The notes below the pieces were generated by a model that saw only the letters and a list, made by a program, of their open reading frames with translations, was not told the origin of the DNA and did not search any database. Position numbers and translations under genes: made by a program. Shown here piece after piece: positions 27,383-36,108 of a DNA stretch of 64,000 nucleotides. Source of the DNA: Lachnospiraceae bacterium. Lineage in GTDB: Bacteria > Bacillota > Clostridia > Lachnospirales > Lachnospiraceae. Every line of letters starts with the position of its first letter. Within the stretch, counting starts at the first letter, position 1. The stretch is from positions 1 through 64,000 of the forward strand of contig JAGAQJ010000047.1 of the NCBI GenBank assembly GCA_017622845.1, read 5' to 3'.

Positions 27383-28765
27383 TTATGCAAGTTTTTTAAT
27401 TACTTTTTTATTTATCTGCAGCATAAATACCGTTCCTATGATGACGGATACTCCCTCTGCAATCAAAAAGGTCAGCCATACAAGCCACATGTAATCCATG
27501 GACTGACGGGCCAGCAGAGAAAATCCCCACGCTACCGGAAGTACAAAAACAATCTGTCTGCACACGGATATGACAAGCGATTGTATTCCTGCATCCAGTG
27601 CCTGGAAAATTCCCTGATATGCAATGTTTGCCCCCGCAAACAAGAAGCTTAGAGAGACAATGCGTATTGCCTGCACACACAGATTCTTCGTTTCACCTGA
27701 CAAACCGAACACCGCTGCGAAAGGCTCAGCAAACAGTTCTAATACGATAAGCCCTGCCGCCATCACAATCAAAGTATATGACATTCCATATCGTATGCCC
27801 TCCTGAACTCTCTTTTTGCTCCGCATTCCATGATTGAAGGATACAATCGGCGTGATGGCATCTCTGAGTCCAAATGCTGCAAATAATATAAACTGCTGGA
27901 TTTTATAATAAAGTCCATAGGCTGTTACGACAGACTCTCCGATTTTTCCAAGGATAATGTTCAAACCATAAGTCATTAATGACATCAATGCCTGCGCGAT
28001 AATTGCCGGCAGACCAATCGTATAGATTTCTCCGATTGTGCGGAGCGAAGGCTTTAAATAACACAATTTATTTTCAATTTCCTTGTTATATTTCAAATGA
28101 AAGATAAGTCCCATTAATCCGGAAGCAATCTGCCCGATTACTGTCGCATAAGCGGCTCCCCGCACGCCAAGCTCCGGCATTCCAAGCCAACCGTAAATAA
28201 GAATCGGATCAAAGATAATATTGATGACTGCTCCGACAACCTGTGCGATTGTAGAATAGATTGAACGTCCTGTCGCCTGCAGTAATTTTTCGAAAATATT
28301 AAAAAATACGATTCCCATCGATATCACACAGCAAATGCCAAGGTAATCCTCCGCCATCGCTTTAATCTGCTCATTCTGTGTCTGCGAAGCGATATAAGGC
28401 TTCACTCCGAATATACCAAACAGCAGATAAACCACATAAATGACAATCGCGAGGAAAATTGCATTTCCTGCTACCTGACTTGCCTTCTGCCTGTTTCCCT
28501 GACCGATGCTTTTTGCCAGCAGAGCGTTGGTTCCCACACCTGTACCGATTCCAATAGCAACCATGAGCATCTGCACCGGAAATGCCAGTGTCAATGCATT
28601 CAACGCCATCTCTCCGTTTTCCGGCATGTTGGACACAAAGGCACTATCCACAATATTATAAACTGCCTGCAGCATCATGGACAGCACCATAGGAAGTCCC
28701 ATAGACAGCATCAGCTTGTTTACCGGCATCGTTCCCATCCGGTTTTTTGTTTCTTCTTGTTTCAT
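27383..28765 (-). CDS. MATE-family efflux transporter
   Basis: A multidrug and toxin extrusion protein of 460 residues with twelve predicted membrane helices in two similar halves. Typical MATE features are visible: N-terminal MGTMPVNKLMLSMGLPMVLS, the AVYNIVDSAFVS helix, and second-half segments such as IGLPAIIAQALMSLMTYGLN. MATE pumps use sodium or proton gradients to expel cationic drugs and metabolites; the substrate here is unknown. It appears to head an operon with the cytidylate-kinase-like and ABC exporter genes. Confidence 0.92.
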   Translation of the reverse strand: MKQEETKNRMGTMPVNKLMLSMGLPMVLSMMLQAVYNIVDSAFVSNMPENGEMALNALTLAFPVQMLMVAIGIGTGVGTNALLAKSIGQGNRQKASQVAGNAIFLAIVIYVVYLLFGIFGVKPYIASQTQNEQIKAMAEDYLGICCVISMGIVFFNIFEKLLQATGRSIYSTIAQVVGAVINIIFDPILIYGWLGMPELGVRGAAYATVIGQIASGLMGLIFHLKYNKEIENKLCYLKPSLRTIGEIYTIGLPAIIAQALMSLMTYGLNIILGKIGESVVTAYGLYYKIQQFILFAAFGLRDAITPIVSFNHGMRSKKRVQEGIRYGMSYTLIVMAAGLIVLELFAEPFAAVFGLSGETKNLCVQAIRIVSLSFLFAGANIAYQGIFQALDAGIQSLVISVCRQIVFVLPVAWGFSLLARQSMDYMWLVWLTFLIAEGVSVIIGTVFMLQINKKVIKKLA

Positions 28766-28852
28766 AATATAACCTCCTAAAAATTCATCGGAGTCTTTTC
28801 AGGAAAGCTTCCACAACCTGTCGTAACATTCAGCCATGCAGAAATGATTGTG

Positions 28853-28891
28853 CAAAAAAAATGCGTAAACCCCAATCTGGATTTACGCATT
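28853..28891 (-). terminator. Intrinsic terminator of the DUF4272 gene
   Basis: On the minus strand AATGCGTAAA pairs perfectly with TTTACGCATT around a 12-base loop, followed by eight T. It lies about 70 bp past the stop at 28960. Confidence 0.88.
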
Positions 28892-28959
28892 CTATGCCAC
28901 TCGACGTTCCTTATTTTATCAGTGAAATTTTAAAAAGTCAAGTCTGTATTTTTTCAAAA

Positions 28960-30189
28960 TTATGTATTAGGCTTTACCTTATCCCAGTCTGTTATGCCAT
29001 CGGCACCGGTCAGCCAGTTCAAGGCATAATGCCACTCATATACAATTTCTCCGTCAACTGCCTCTATTCTTTTTTGATTGATGCGTGCATCGACACATGC
29101 CCAATCATAACGGAATATCAAATCCTGCATATCCAATATTTCGTCCTTGCTCCTTAACACAACTTTTTCCATCAGGCTGTTAAAATCATGATTCCACATG
29201 ATTTTCCCGATTTCTGCGGCATCACATATTTTCACCGGTTCACCAAGCTCCATCAGATTCAATGCCCATAAAAGCACTGCACAGCACTCATACCGCCAGC
29301 CAAACTTTGCATGAAGCTTTGGAAAATCCAGCGGATGACTTGTATATTCCCGCTCCTCATCAGACAGCCAGTATGATATCTGATACTGTTCCTCTAAACT
29401 TTCCAGCATGCCTTTTACCATTTCTTCTGCTTTCTCATCCTCATAATTACATGCTTCAGAACATACTGCCGCCGCAAATATTCCGCTCAGCCTGTGAATG
29501 ATTTCTTCCTTCGCGGGTATCTTACATTCTGACTCATATACTGCTGCCTTCAGATGTTCCATGCAGTTTAACCCCTTCTCCCTGCACTTTTGTATGGAAC
29601 GCATTTTTCTATCGATATCACACTGCTCCTCCGGAATATCCTTATCTAAGAGGCTGCTGTCCGCTATCGGATAAAATTCCTCCAAATCCGTCTTTCCATC
29701 AATAGAAATCAGCAGTCTTCTATCTGCCTGATAAAGATACATGTTTGGATGAAGCACAAAGCCCTTTAGCTTAACTGCGAGAAGATATACTGCCGCAATC
29801 AAATACTCTGTTCTGTCCGAATCTTCATTTACTGTAAATTCAATACCTATAACACAGTTAAATAGTAATATCTGCCGAATAGCTCCTTCCTTTAATTTCT
29901 TATTTTTCAAAGGAGACTGCATGAAGAAATTCGCCATACCGCTTGTATGAGCAGAAATCTGACTTGATCCGCTCATCACATGAAAAGTTACCTGGGAATG
30001 ATCCTGTAATGTAATCCGAAATCCCCCGTCCGGTATCTCTGAACAGTCAATCATTGTCTCTGAAAAAATTTCCGCTGCCATCTGCATGATATCACTTGTA
30101 TCATTGCGGCAGGAATATACAGTGAGTACTGCATTTTGTTCCTCAGTATTTTTCTTGACGCTTTGTTCCTTTTTTCTAAACAACCCCAT
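28960..30189 (-). CDS. DUF4272-domain protein
   Basis: A soluble protein of 409 residues whose C-terminal half is a DUF4272 domain: SYWLSDEEREYTSHP, then FGWRYECCAVLLWALNLME, and a C-terminal WHYALNWLTG. The N-terminal part (about 1-190) is mixed alpha/beta and unassigned. The function of DUF4272 is unknown. The start is ATG 30189 (MGLFRKKEQ), with GAGGAGG correctly spaced; the frame opens eight codons earlier. It is 54 bp after bioB, so it may be in the same transcript. Confidence 0.8.
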   Translation of the reverse strand: MGLFRKKEQSVKKNTEEQNAVLTVYSCRNDTSDIMQMAAEIFSETMIDCSEIPDGGFRITLQDHSQVTFHVMSGSSQISAHTSGMANFFMQSPLKNKKLKEGAIRQILLFNCVIGIEFTVNEDSDRTEYLIAAVYLLAVKLKGFVLHPNMYLYQADRRLLISIDGKTDLEEFYPIADSSLLDKDIPEEQCDIDRKMRSIQKCREKGLNCMEHLKAAVYESECKIPAKEEIIHRLSGIFAAAVCSEACNYEDEKAEEMVKGMLESLEEQYQISYWLSDEEREYTSHPLDFPKLHAKFGWRYECCAVLLWALNLMELGEPVKICDAAEIGKIMWNHDFNSLMEKVVLRSKDEILDMQDLIFRYDWACVDARINQKRIEAVDGEIVYEWHYALNWLTGADGITDWDKVKPNT

Positions 30190-30243
30190 TCCATTTCCTC
30201 CTCTATCAATCAAAATGTTACTGTCCGCCCGGTTTCGGAAGCA

Positions 30244-31212
30244 TTAAAGCCTCACCTCATATCCAAGCTGCCCCAAAAGCTCTATGTCCGTACTAATTGT
30301 GATGCCTGCAGTCGTAAGCATATCCCCTGAAATTGCCGCATTCGCTCCGCTTCGAAAACATTTCTCTCCTTTATCTCCTACAAGTCCGCGTCCTCCAGCC
30401 AGTCTTATATTTCCATCAGGAACAAGGAAACGGAATATGGCGACAATACGGCACAGCTCATCATTGGTGAGAATTCTGTTTTTCTCATAGGGCGTTCCTT
30501 TTATGGGATTCAGGAGATTGACCGGAATTGATTTTACTCCCAATTCCCTTGCGGTGAGCACCATATCAATCCGATCCTCCATTGTCTCGCCAAGTCCCAT
30601 GATTCCACCGGAACATATGCTTAATCCTGCATTTTTAGCTGCCAGCAGCGCGGCGATCTTTTCGTCATAGGTGTGCGTGGTGCAGACCTGCGGAAAATAT
30701 CGTCTGGAGGTTTCCAGATTACAGTGGACCCTTGATGCACCTGCCTGCTTAATCTTTTGAAACTGCTCCGTCGTTAAAAGTCCAAACGACACGCATACCT
30801 CAATCCCTACCTGCCGGCGAATCTCGCGGATGCTCCCGCATACCTGCTCTACTTCTCTGTCATTGAGACTTCTGCCGGAGGTCACGATAGAATACCTAAG
30901 CACTCCCTGTTCTTTGTTGTATCTGGCACCTGCTAAAAGCTCCTCTGTGGACAGCAATGGATAGGTTTCCTCACAGCTTGTGTGATAGTGGGCACTCTGC
31001 GCACAATATTTACAATCCTCTGAGCATCTCCCGCATTTACCGTTTATAATGGTACACAGGTCAAATTGATTTCCGCACATTTTTTCCCTGATTTCATTTG
31101 CGGCATCTGTAAGCTCATCCAAGGGAACCTTCACAAGCGCTAAGGCTTCCTCCCTTGTGACATCTTTTCGCTTGTATATTTTTTGTTTTAATTCTTTTAT
31201 TAAGCTCATCAT
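30244..31212 (-). CDS. bioB: Biotin synthase
   Basis: The radical-SAM enzyme that inserts sulphur into dethiobiotin to make biotin, 322 residues. The CX3CX2C cluster motif (CSEDCKYC, about residues 62-69) binds the [4Fe-4S] cluster, while CVSFGLL, HCNLETS and the IRLAGGRG stretch supply the usual ligands to the [2Fe-2S] cluster. Start ATG 31212 follows AAAGGTG. No other bio gene is present in the window, so the cell may take up dethiobiotin or encode the remaining steps elsewhere. A BirA-type operator overlaps its promoter. Confidence 0.95.
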   Translation of the reverse strand: MMSLIKELKQKIYKRKDVTREEALALVKVPLDELTDAANEIREKMCGNQFDLCTIINGKCGRCSEDCKYCAQSAHYHTSCEETYPLLSTEELLAGARYNKEQGVLRYSIVTSGRSLNDREVEQVCGSIREIRRQVGIEVCVSFGLLTTEQFQKIKQAGASRVHCNLETSRRYFPQVCTTHTYDEKIAALLAAKNAGLSICSGGIMGLGETMEDRIDMVLTARELGVKSIPVNLLNPIKGTPYEKNRILTNDELCRIVAIFRFLVPDGNIRLAGGRGLVGDKGEKCFRSGANAAISGDMLTTAGITISTDIELLGQLGYEVRL

Positions 31213-31229
31213 GTTGTATCACCTTTCGT

Positions 31230-31259
31230 TGTTAACGTTGTATTATATTTGAGTTAACA
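31230..31259 (-). promoter_or_regulatory. BirA-type operator and bioB promoter
   Basis: TGTTAAC and its exact inverse GTTAACA are separated by 16 bases, matching the spacing of biotin-repressor (BirA) operators in Firmicutes. A TATAAT box (31247-31242, minus strand) lies in the spacer, so bound BirA would block RNA polymerase when biotin is plentiful. A weak TTAAGC may be the -35 box. The ribosome site of bioB follows immediately. Confidence 0.75.
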
Positions 31260-31318
31260 TTTATAGCTTAACAACAGCGCAGAAAAAAGTCAACTTTAAA
31301 AATCATAGATACAGGCAA

Positions 31319-31653
31319 CCTGCAGGATACTATCTGCCGTGTTCTGTTCATTGAAACCTCAAAATCGAACAGTTGTCAGTACACAGAAGGTCGGCAGTTC
31401 TATGCCGGTACAGGCTGGCGGAGAATGCTGACATTTTCTTATGGGTGATTCGATACATCAGCGTAAATCCGCATAGACGCGGATTTAGGACGAAACGCGT
31501 CCATGGACGGCGCGTAGAGTCCGGTCGCGGGCGTATTCTAAGACTTTGGCATCACCCATTAGAAAATTCGCATTCGAAGTCCAACCGCCTGTACCAGCAT
31601 AGAACTGCCAACCTTCGTCCTGTCAGAACTAATCCATAAGGCTGAACTGTTAC
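31319..31653. repeat. Dispersed hairpin element, copy B
   Basis: A 335-bp non-coding structured repeat between bioB and the 72-residue gene. Residues 31319-31382 match 8636-8698 in inverted orientation. Arms 31386-31415 and 31587-31616 pair at 28 of 30 positions, and the stem continues inward with TTTTCTTATGGGTGAT-like arms (to about 31448 and 31551). In the centre AAATCCGC pairs with GCGGATTT and a near-palindrome surrounds TCCATGGA. The right end, AAGGCTGAACTGTTAC (31638-31653), matches the start of copy A in reverse complement. Confidence 0.65.
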
Positions 31654-31661
31654 ATACGTAC

Positions 31662-31880
31662 TCAATACTCTTTGGAAATCTCAGATAACTCAATATTATA
31701 TTTTTTCAAAAAGTAATTCATATCTTTATCATTTTTGATTAACATCACTTCTGTAAATATGCCTGTAGCTTTGTCCCGAAAGCCTGCCACCTGCTCTCCG
31801 TTACAAATGCTTGCCCTGATAATTGGTTTTTGTTTCTCTTTGTTATAAGGTTCTACTTTTATTTTTTTGTCAAAAAACAT
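31662..31880 (-). CDS. Small conserved hypothetical protein
   Basis: A 72-residue protein: basic N terminus (MFFDKKIKVEPYNKEKQ), then PIIRASICNGEQVAGF, which reads as a beta pair, and a helical C terminus (NDKDMNYFLKKYNIE). Start ATG 31880 follows GAGGAGG, which supports a real gene. It resembles small clostridial proteins that databases sometimes label aspartate dehydrogenase, but it is far too short for an enzyme of that type. Its function is unknown. Confidence 0.65.
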   Translation of the reverse strand: MFFDKKIKVEPYNKEKQKPIIRASICNGEQVAGFRDKATGIFTEVMLIKNDKDMNYFLKKYNIELSEISKEY

Positions 31881-31949
31881 TTTGAAAACCTCCTCTTCTA
31901 GTATGATTCATGGTAATTTTCGCTTACCTCCTTAGGCTGTGGAATTTTT

Positions 31950-31983
31950 AAAAGAGAATTGTCTCTTGAGGCAATTCTCTTTT
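31950..31983 (-). terminator. Hairpin after the PD-(D/E)XK gene
   Basis: AAAAGAGAATTG pairs perfectly with CAATTCTCTTTT around a ten-base loop, about 80 bp after the stop at 32062. It is followed by TTTTAAAAATT on the minus strand, so the T run is imperfect. Confidence 0.65.
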
Positions 31984-32061
31984 AACTTAGTTATTTTTGT
32001 ATATCATTTTAACTTCAACAGCTGACTTATTCCCTATAAATCATTAGCATCAGTTTCTTTG

Positions 32062-32991
32062 TTAGAAATTCTCTGCACTGTTAAGGATTTTTTGTACTTC
32101 TTCAATACTCCTGCCTGTAGCAGCAGATATCTTATCAATGGGTATTCCAATATTATATAATTGTATCGTTATCCTTCTCTGTTCTTCTGCTCGTCCTTCT
32201 TCTCGCCCTTCCTCTCGTCCTTCCTCTCTTATTCCTTTAACAAATACCTTCTCATCAAATTCTGTTATACACATACTAAACACCTCCGATTCATGCTTTA
32301 CCAGAAAATCCCTTAATATATCCTTTTCTATACAATCTTTTACAGCACTACGAACAGCCGTCTCAATAGACATTCCTTGTTCCTGATTTCTTCTAATCTT
32401 ACTTACCAAATACACATATTCTGAAAGTGGTTTGCATTCTGACAACAACTTATCATTTTTCTCGGGATTAATATTTAACACCTTTGCTGTCCATTCAAAG
32501 TCATGATTATCTGTCTTGTTCATAAACGCATTTGACAGCCTTTGGATTTCCACTGCCGGTCTGTCATCTGCTCCATTATATAAAACTACATACTGCGGTG
32601 TTGGAATTTTTACCAGCTTTGTTCCATAAATATTTAATTCATTCGTCCTAATGTATTGGTCATACAGTTGCCCAAAATACATGAGTCCTCTCAAAGGCAT
32701 ATTAGGGTTAACACAACTTTGCTGTTCCCACACAGACAGATTACCATCCAAAAGGATTGATGCGTCGTTTTTCATCTTGATATAAATAACATCATCAATT
32801 GTTGTAATTGTAATATCATTTACATCTGTATATTTTGTATTATTTAATGCATTATACAGAAGCAGATTGTTTTCTTTATATTCTTCATTTCCAAATAAAA
32901 GCCGAAACAAATTATCTTTATGCTTACGTGCTACCTTAATGTCCTCTGTTGTATCGCCCAAATTATGCACCTCGTCATCTGTTTTCTTCAT
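32062..32991 (-). CDS. PD-(D/E)XK transposase-like protein (Rpn family)
   Basis: A protein of about 309 residues of the Rpn/PD-(D/E)XK putative transposase group, often found in many copies in clostridial genomes. The nuclease core is visible at FRLLFGNEEYKENN, then ASILLDGNLSVWEQQSCV, where Asp and the E-Q pair take the places of the catalytic residues, and MPLRGLMYFGQLYDQYI. Near the C terminus GREEGREEGRAEEQRR is the charged repeat typical of the family, followed by a helix-turn-helix-like end (DKISAATGRSIEEVQK). The start is uncertain: ATG 32991 is preferred over the TTG at 33024. Perfect 16-bp inverted repeats flank this gene and its neighbour. Confidence 0.75.
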   Translation of the reverse strand: MKKTDDEVHNLGDTTEDIKVARKHKDNLFRLLFGNEEYKENNLLLYNALNNTKYTDVNDITITTIDDVIYIKMKNDASILLDGNLSVWEQQSCVNPNMPLRGLMYFGQLYDQYIRTNELNIYGTKLVKIPTPQYVVLYNGADDRPAVEIQRLSNAFMNKTDNHDFEWTAKVLNINPEKNDKLLSECKPLSEYVYLVSKIRRNQEQGMSIETAVRSAVKDCIEKDILRDFLVKHESEVFSMCITEFDEKVFVKGIREEGREEGREEGRAEEQRRITIQLYNIGIPIDKISAATGRSIEEVQKILNSAENF

Positions 32992-33045
32992 TGTAGCATT
33001 ATCACACAGGGGTTGCAAGTGCAATCCTTGTCAGTCCTAACGTTT

Positions 33046-33061
33046 GTAACAGTTCAGCCTT
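33046..33061. repeat. 16-bp inverted repeat partner of 31638-31653
   Basis: GTAACAGTTCAGCCTT is the exact reverse complement of the right end of hairpin element B. The pair brackets the small hypothetical gene and the PD-(D/E)XK gene (about 1.4 kb). The remaining sequence up to 33152 shows no gene. Confidence 0.6.
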
Positions 33062-33152
33062 GAGTCTTTCAGCCACTGCGTTTTCTTACGAGGTTTGCAG
33101 CGAGTACAACCCTCTGAGCTGATACACGTTTCTATGTTTAAGTGATAACTAC

Positions 33153-35282
33153 TCAGATTTTTATGCATTCGGCCGATACCGACAATGTTACGACCATCAC
33201 CGGATTTTCACCCTTCATCATATGATAATCCCCCACCTGCTCACAACGTGATACCTGCATCGTAACGATGTCTGCATTTTTGATATTCTTTTCCTTAATA
33301 TAAGCTAATATCTCACTTTGTGTTTCAAGTGTTATGGCGTTTACCACGATATGAATATCTCTATTTTTCTCATAAAGCTGCTTTAGGATTTGACTTAAAT
33401 TTCCGCTGCTTCCGCCGATAAACGCATGCGTCGGCGCCGGAAGTTCCCCGAAGGCCTGCGGTGCAGTTCCTTCTATTATAAAAAGATTATCGCATACCGC
33501 TTTACTCGCATTCTTCCTAATCAATACCGCTGCATCAGGCTTTTTTTCGATAGCGTATACCGTTCCATCTTTGATGATATTGGCGCACTCCACTGCCACG
33601 GAGCCTGTTCCTGCCCCGATGTCATACAGAATGGAATCAGGCTTAAGCATAAGCTTTGCCACTGACACTGCCCTGACCTCATCTTTTGTCATGGGAACCT
33701 TTCCCCTTGTGAAAAAATTATCAGGAAGATGAAAATGCGGAATGTGGTTTCCTGTCTTTTCCAGTATGAATGCAATCAGACCTTTTTCTGAAAAATCCAA
33801 AAATTTTTCCGGTTCTCCTGTGTATATCCGCTCATCATCATAAGACAGGTTCACTGCCACATGCATTTTTACCTCACCAAGGTCATACTTCATAAGCCGG
33901 GCGGCAGTTTGCCGTATATCCTCAGAACTGCCTGCTAAACTAAAAAGTTTTCCTCCGTGTTTTATTTTATTCATGAGATACGCGTTCCTTCCATGTATAC
34001 TGCACAGCTCTATATCCTGCCACTGTATACCAAGCTTTGCCGAAAACGCCTGAACGGTTGTAATCCCCGGCAGAATGTACAGCTTAAACAAAATATTATT
34101 GCCATGATTGTCAGTATGCATATACTGCATGTCAGACCCCATAATCCGCATAAATGCCGCTGCTCCGCTGTAAAATCCCGTATCTCCTGAAAATACTGCT
34201 GCTGCCTGTCTGACTGTGCGATGCTCTATGAGATACGAAATGATTTTATCCGCATTGTACAGCTCTACTTTTTGAGTCTTTACCCAGTCAAGTGAAGCAA
34301 GGATACGCTCTGCCCCGAAAATAACCTCCGCCTGCTCACATGCTTGCGCTGCTTCTCCTGTAAGCTGCTTCTTATTTCCTGCCATGCCAATGCCAACTAA
34401 GGTCAGTTGAATCGTATCCGTCTTTTGAGGTGATTCCTGTCTCTTTCGTAAACGATTCTCATCTTCCCTTTGAATTTCAGCACTGATATCCTTTTGTTCT
34501 TCTCCACTGCATAGTTCCGTTACACGTACGAGTGTCTCTTGAAATGAAATTCCTCCTTCCGCCGGACGCGATATCACAACTGTGGTAACCTGTTCCCTTT
34601 CAGCCGCTGCAAGCTTCTCCGCAAAGCCTCCCGCTCTCCCGGACTCCTTTGTGAGCATATACTTAGCATGGCTTAACCGTAACATAAGCCTGTTTGTCTC
34701 TGCGTCAAAGGGACCCTGCATCGCATAGATTTTAGCGCCCTTGATGCCTGCCTTCTCACATAGACTGATTGACTCTGTATTTGGAAGTACTCTGACATAT
34801 AATCTGCCGGTGTCATCAATCTGTTCTGCTATTTTTCCGATTTCCTTACTGCCTGTGGTCACAAAAATATTACCCGAAACCGTATTGAGATACGCAATCG
34901 CTTCCTCCACTGATGGCACAATCACGAGATTGGAAGAAATATTGGTCTGATTCTCCTGATACGCTGCCCTGAGACATCTAATCAGCTCTACGCCGCAATT
35001 GCTGCAGGCTTTTTTTATATTCTCCGAAACTTCTGTTGCATAAGGATGGGTTGCATCTACTACTACACGAACCTCAGAATTTTTTATAAAGTTTTCCATT
35101 TCCGTCATTTGCATACGTCCTGTGTGCACAGATATATATTCAGACGCTTTCACAGCCTCAGCCATTAATTCATGACCATATTCTGTTGCTACTGATACAA
35201 TGCTTGCAATTCTTTGTTCCGCCAATTCTTCAGCAAGCTTTCTGCCCTCACTTGTTCCTGCAAATACCAATACTTTTTTCAA
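33153..35282 (-). CDS. Triple fusion CobK-CbiE-CbiT (precorrin-6A reductase / C5,15-methylase)
   Basis: A 709-residue fusion of three corrin-ring enzymes. About 1-260 is CobK/CbiJ, the NADPH-dependent cobalt-precorrin-6A reductase (KKVLVFAGTSEGRKLAEEL, then VVDATHPYATEVSENIKKA). About 290-500 is CbiE, a C5-methyltransferase (LTLVGIGMAGNKKQLTGEA, FSGDTGFYSG). About 520-700 is CbiT, the C15-methyltransferase and decarboxylase, with a Rossmann SAM site (ILYDIGAGTGSVAVECA). CbiET fusions are common; CobK in front is less so. A charged linker near residues 262-290 joins the first two. It is the last gene of the operon, 10 bp after CbiH. Confidence 0.93.
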   Translation of the reverse strand: MKKVLVFAGTSEGRKLAEELAEQRIASIVSVATEYGHELMAEAVKASEYISVHTGRMQMTEMENFIKNSEVRVVVDATHPYATEVSENIKKACSNCGVELIRCLRAAYQENQTNISSNLVIVPSVEEAIAYLNTVSGNIFVTTGSKEIGKIAEQIDDTGRLYVRVLPNTESISLCEKAGIKGAKIYAMQGPFDAETNRLMLRLSHAKYMLTKESGRAGGFAEKLAAAEREQVTTVVISRPAEGGISFQETLVRVTELCSGEEQKDISAEIQREDENRLRKRQESPQKTDTIQLTLVGIGMAGNKKQLTGEAAQACEQAEVIFGAERILASLDWVKTQKVELYNADKIISYLIEHRTVRQAAAVFSGDTGFYSGAAAFMRIMGSDMQYMHTDNHGNNILFKLYILPGITTVQAFSAKLGIQWQDIELCSIHGRNAYLMNKIKHGGKLFSLAGSSEDIRQTAARLMKYDLGEVKMHVAVNLSYDDERIYTGEPEKFLDFSEKGLIAFILEKTGNHIPHFHLPDNFFTRGKVPMTKDEVRAVSVAKLMLKPDSILYDIGAGTGSVAVECANIIKDGTVYAIEKKPDAAVLIRKNASKAVCDNLFIIEGTAPQAFGELPAPTHAFIGGSSGNLSQILKQLYEKNRDIHIVVNAITLETQSEILAYIKEKNIKNADIVTMQVSRCEQVGDYHMMKGENPVMVVTLSVSAECIKI

Positions 35283-35292
35283 CGCAAACCTC

Positions 35293-36108
35293 CTATATTT
35301 GATACCCTCTTGGGGTTACCATCTTATCTCCGATTATTTTGGTATTGGAATTTCCAATATAGACGGTAGTAAACATGTTTACCGGAATTTCTCTCAATTC
35401 ACCCAACGTACATACTTTGGTATTAGTTCCTTCCCTGTCAATGTTTTCAACAAGTCCACAGACTCTTGTAGCAGGAAGCGTCTGCAACAGCAGGTCACAC
35501 GCTTTTTGCAGATAATCATGACGCTTGTGACTAGATGGATTATATAATACGATTCCCATATCCGCGCCTGCACATGCAAGAAGCCGCTTCTCTATCATTG
35601 TCCATGGTGTCATCAAATCGCTTAAGCTGATTACCGCAAAATCATGCATTAGCGGCGCTCCAAGGTATGCTGCCCCCCCATTTGCTGCTGTTACTCCTGC
35701 TATCACTTCTATCACAATGCTCTTAAGCTTGTCCAACCTGTCTGGGACGGCGGTCGGCTGTACTGACTCACGCTTCATTTCCTCAAGTACTTCATACATC
35801 AGTCCTGCCATGCCATATATCCCTGCATCACCGCTACTGATGATAGCGACTTTCTTTCCTTCAAGCGCTTCATTGATGGCAAGTCTGCATCGTTCTGTCT
35901 CCTGCCGCATCGGGGTAGTCAGATATTCCTTACCCTGAAAATAGTCTTGTATCAATGCTGTATACACCTGATATCCTACAATCGTATCGCTCTCACTCAG
36001 CGCCCATATCGCCCGTCCTGTCATCATATCATAATCTCCGGGACCGATTCCCACTACAGAGAGCCTGATACGGTCTGCAGTGATTCTGTCTGTTGTTCTA
36101 CTCACCAA
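35293..36108 (-). CDS. cbiH: Cobalt-precorrin-3 C17-methyltransferase
   Basis: A SAM-dependent corrin methylase of 271 residues that methylates C17 and contracts the ring. The tetrapyrrole methylase fold shows in LSVVGIGPGDYDMMTGRA, VAIISSGDAGIYGMAGL, ITAANGGAAYLGAPLMHDF-like residues and MGIVLYNPSSHKR. The frame opens with TTG (36108), then GTG; GGAGG is seven bases before the TTG, so a non-ATG start is likely. It overlaps the end of cbiG by 11 bp. Confidence 0.93.
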   Translation of the reverse strand: MVSRTTDRITADRIRLSVVGIGPGDYDMMTGRAIWALSESDTIVGYQVYTALIQDYFQGKEYLTTPMRQETERCRLAINEALEGKKVAIISSGDAGIYGMAGLMYEVLEEMKRESVQPTAVPDRLDKLKSIVIEVIAGVTAANGGAAYLGAPLMHDFAVISLSDLMTPWTMIEKRLLACAGADMGIVLYNPSSHKRHDYLQKACDLLLQTLPATRVCGLVENIDREGTNTKVCTLGELREIPVNMFTTVYIGNSNTKIIGDKMVTPRGYQI

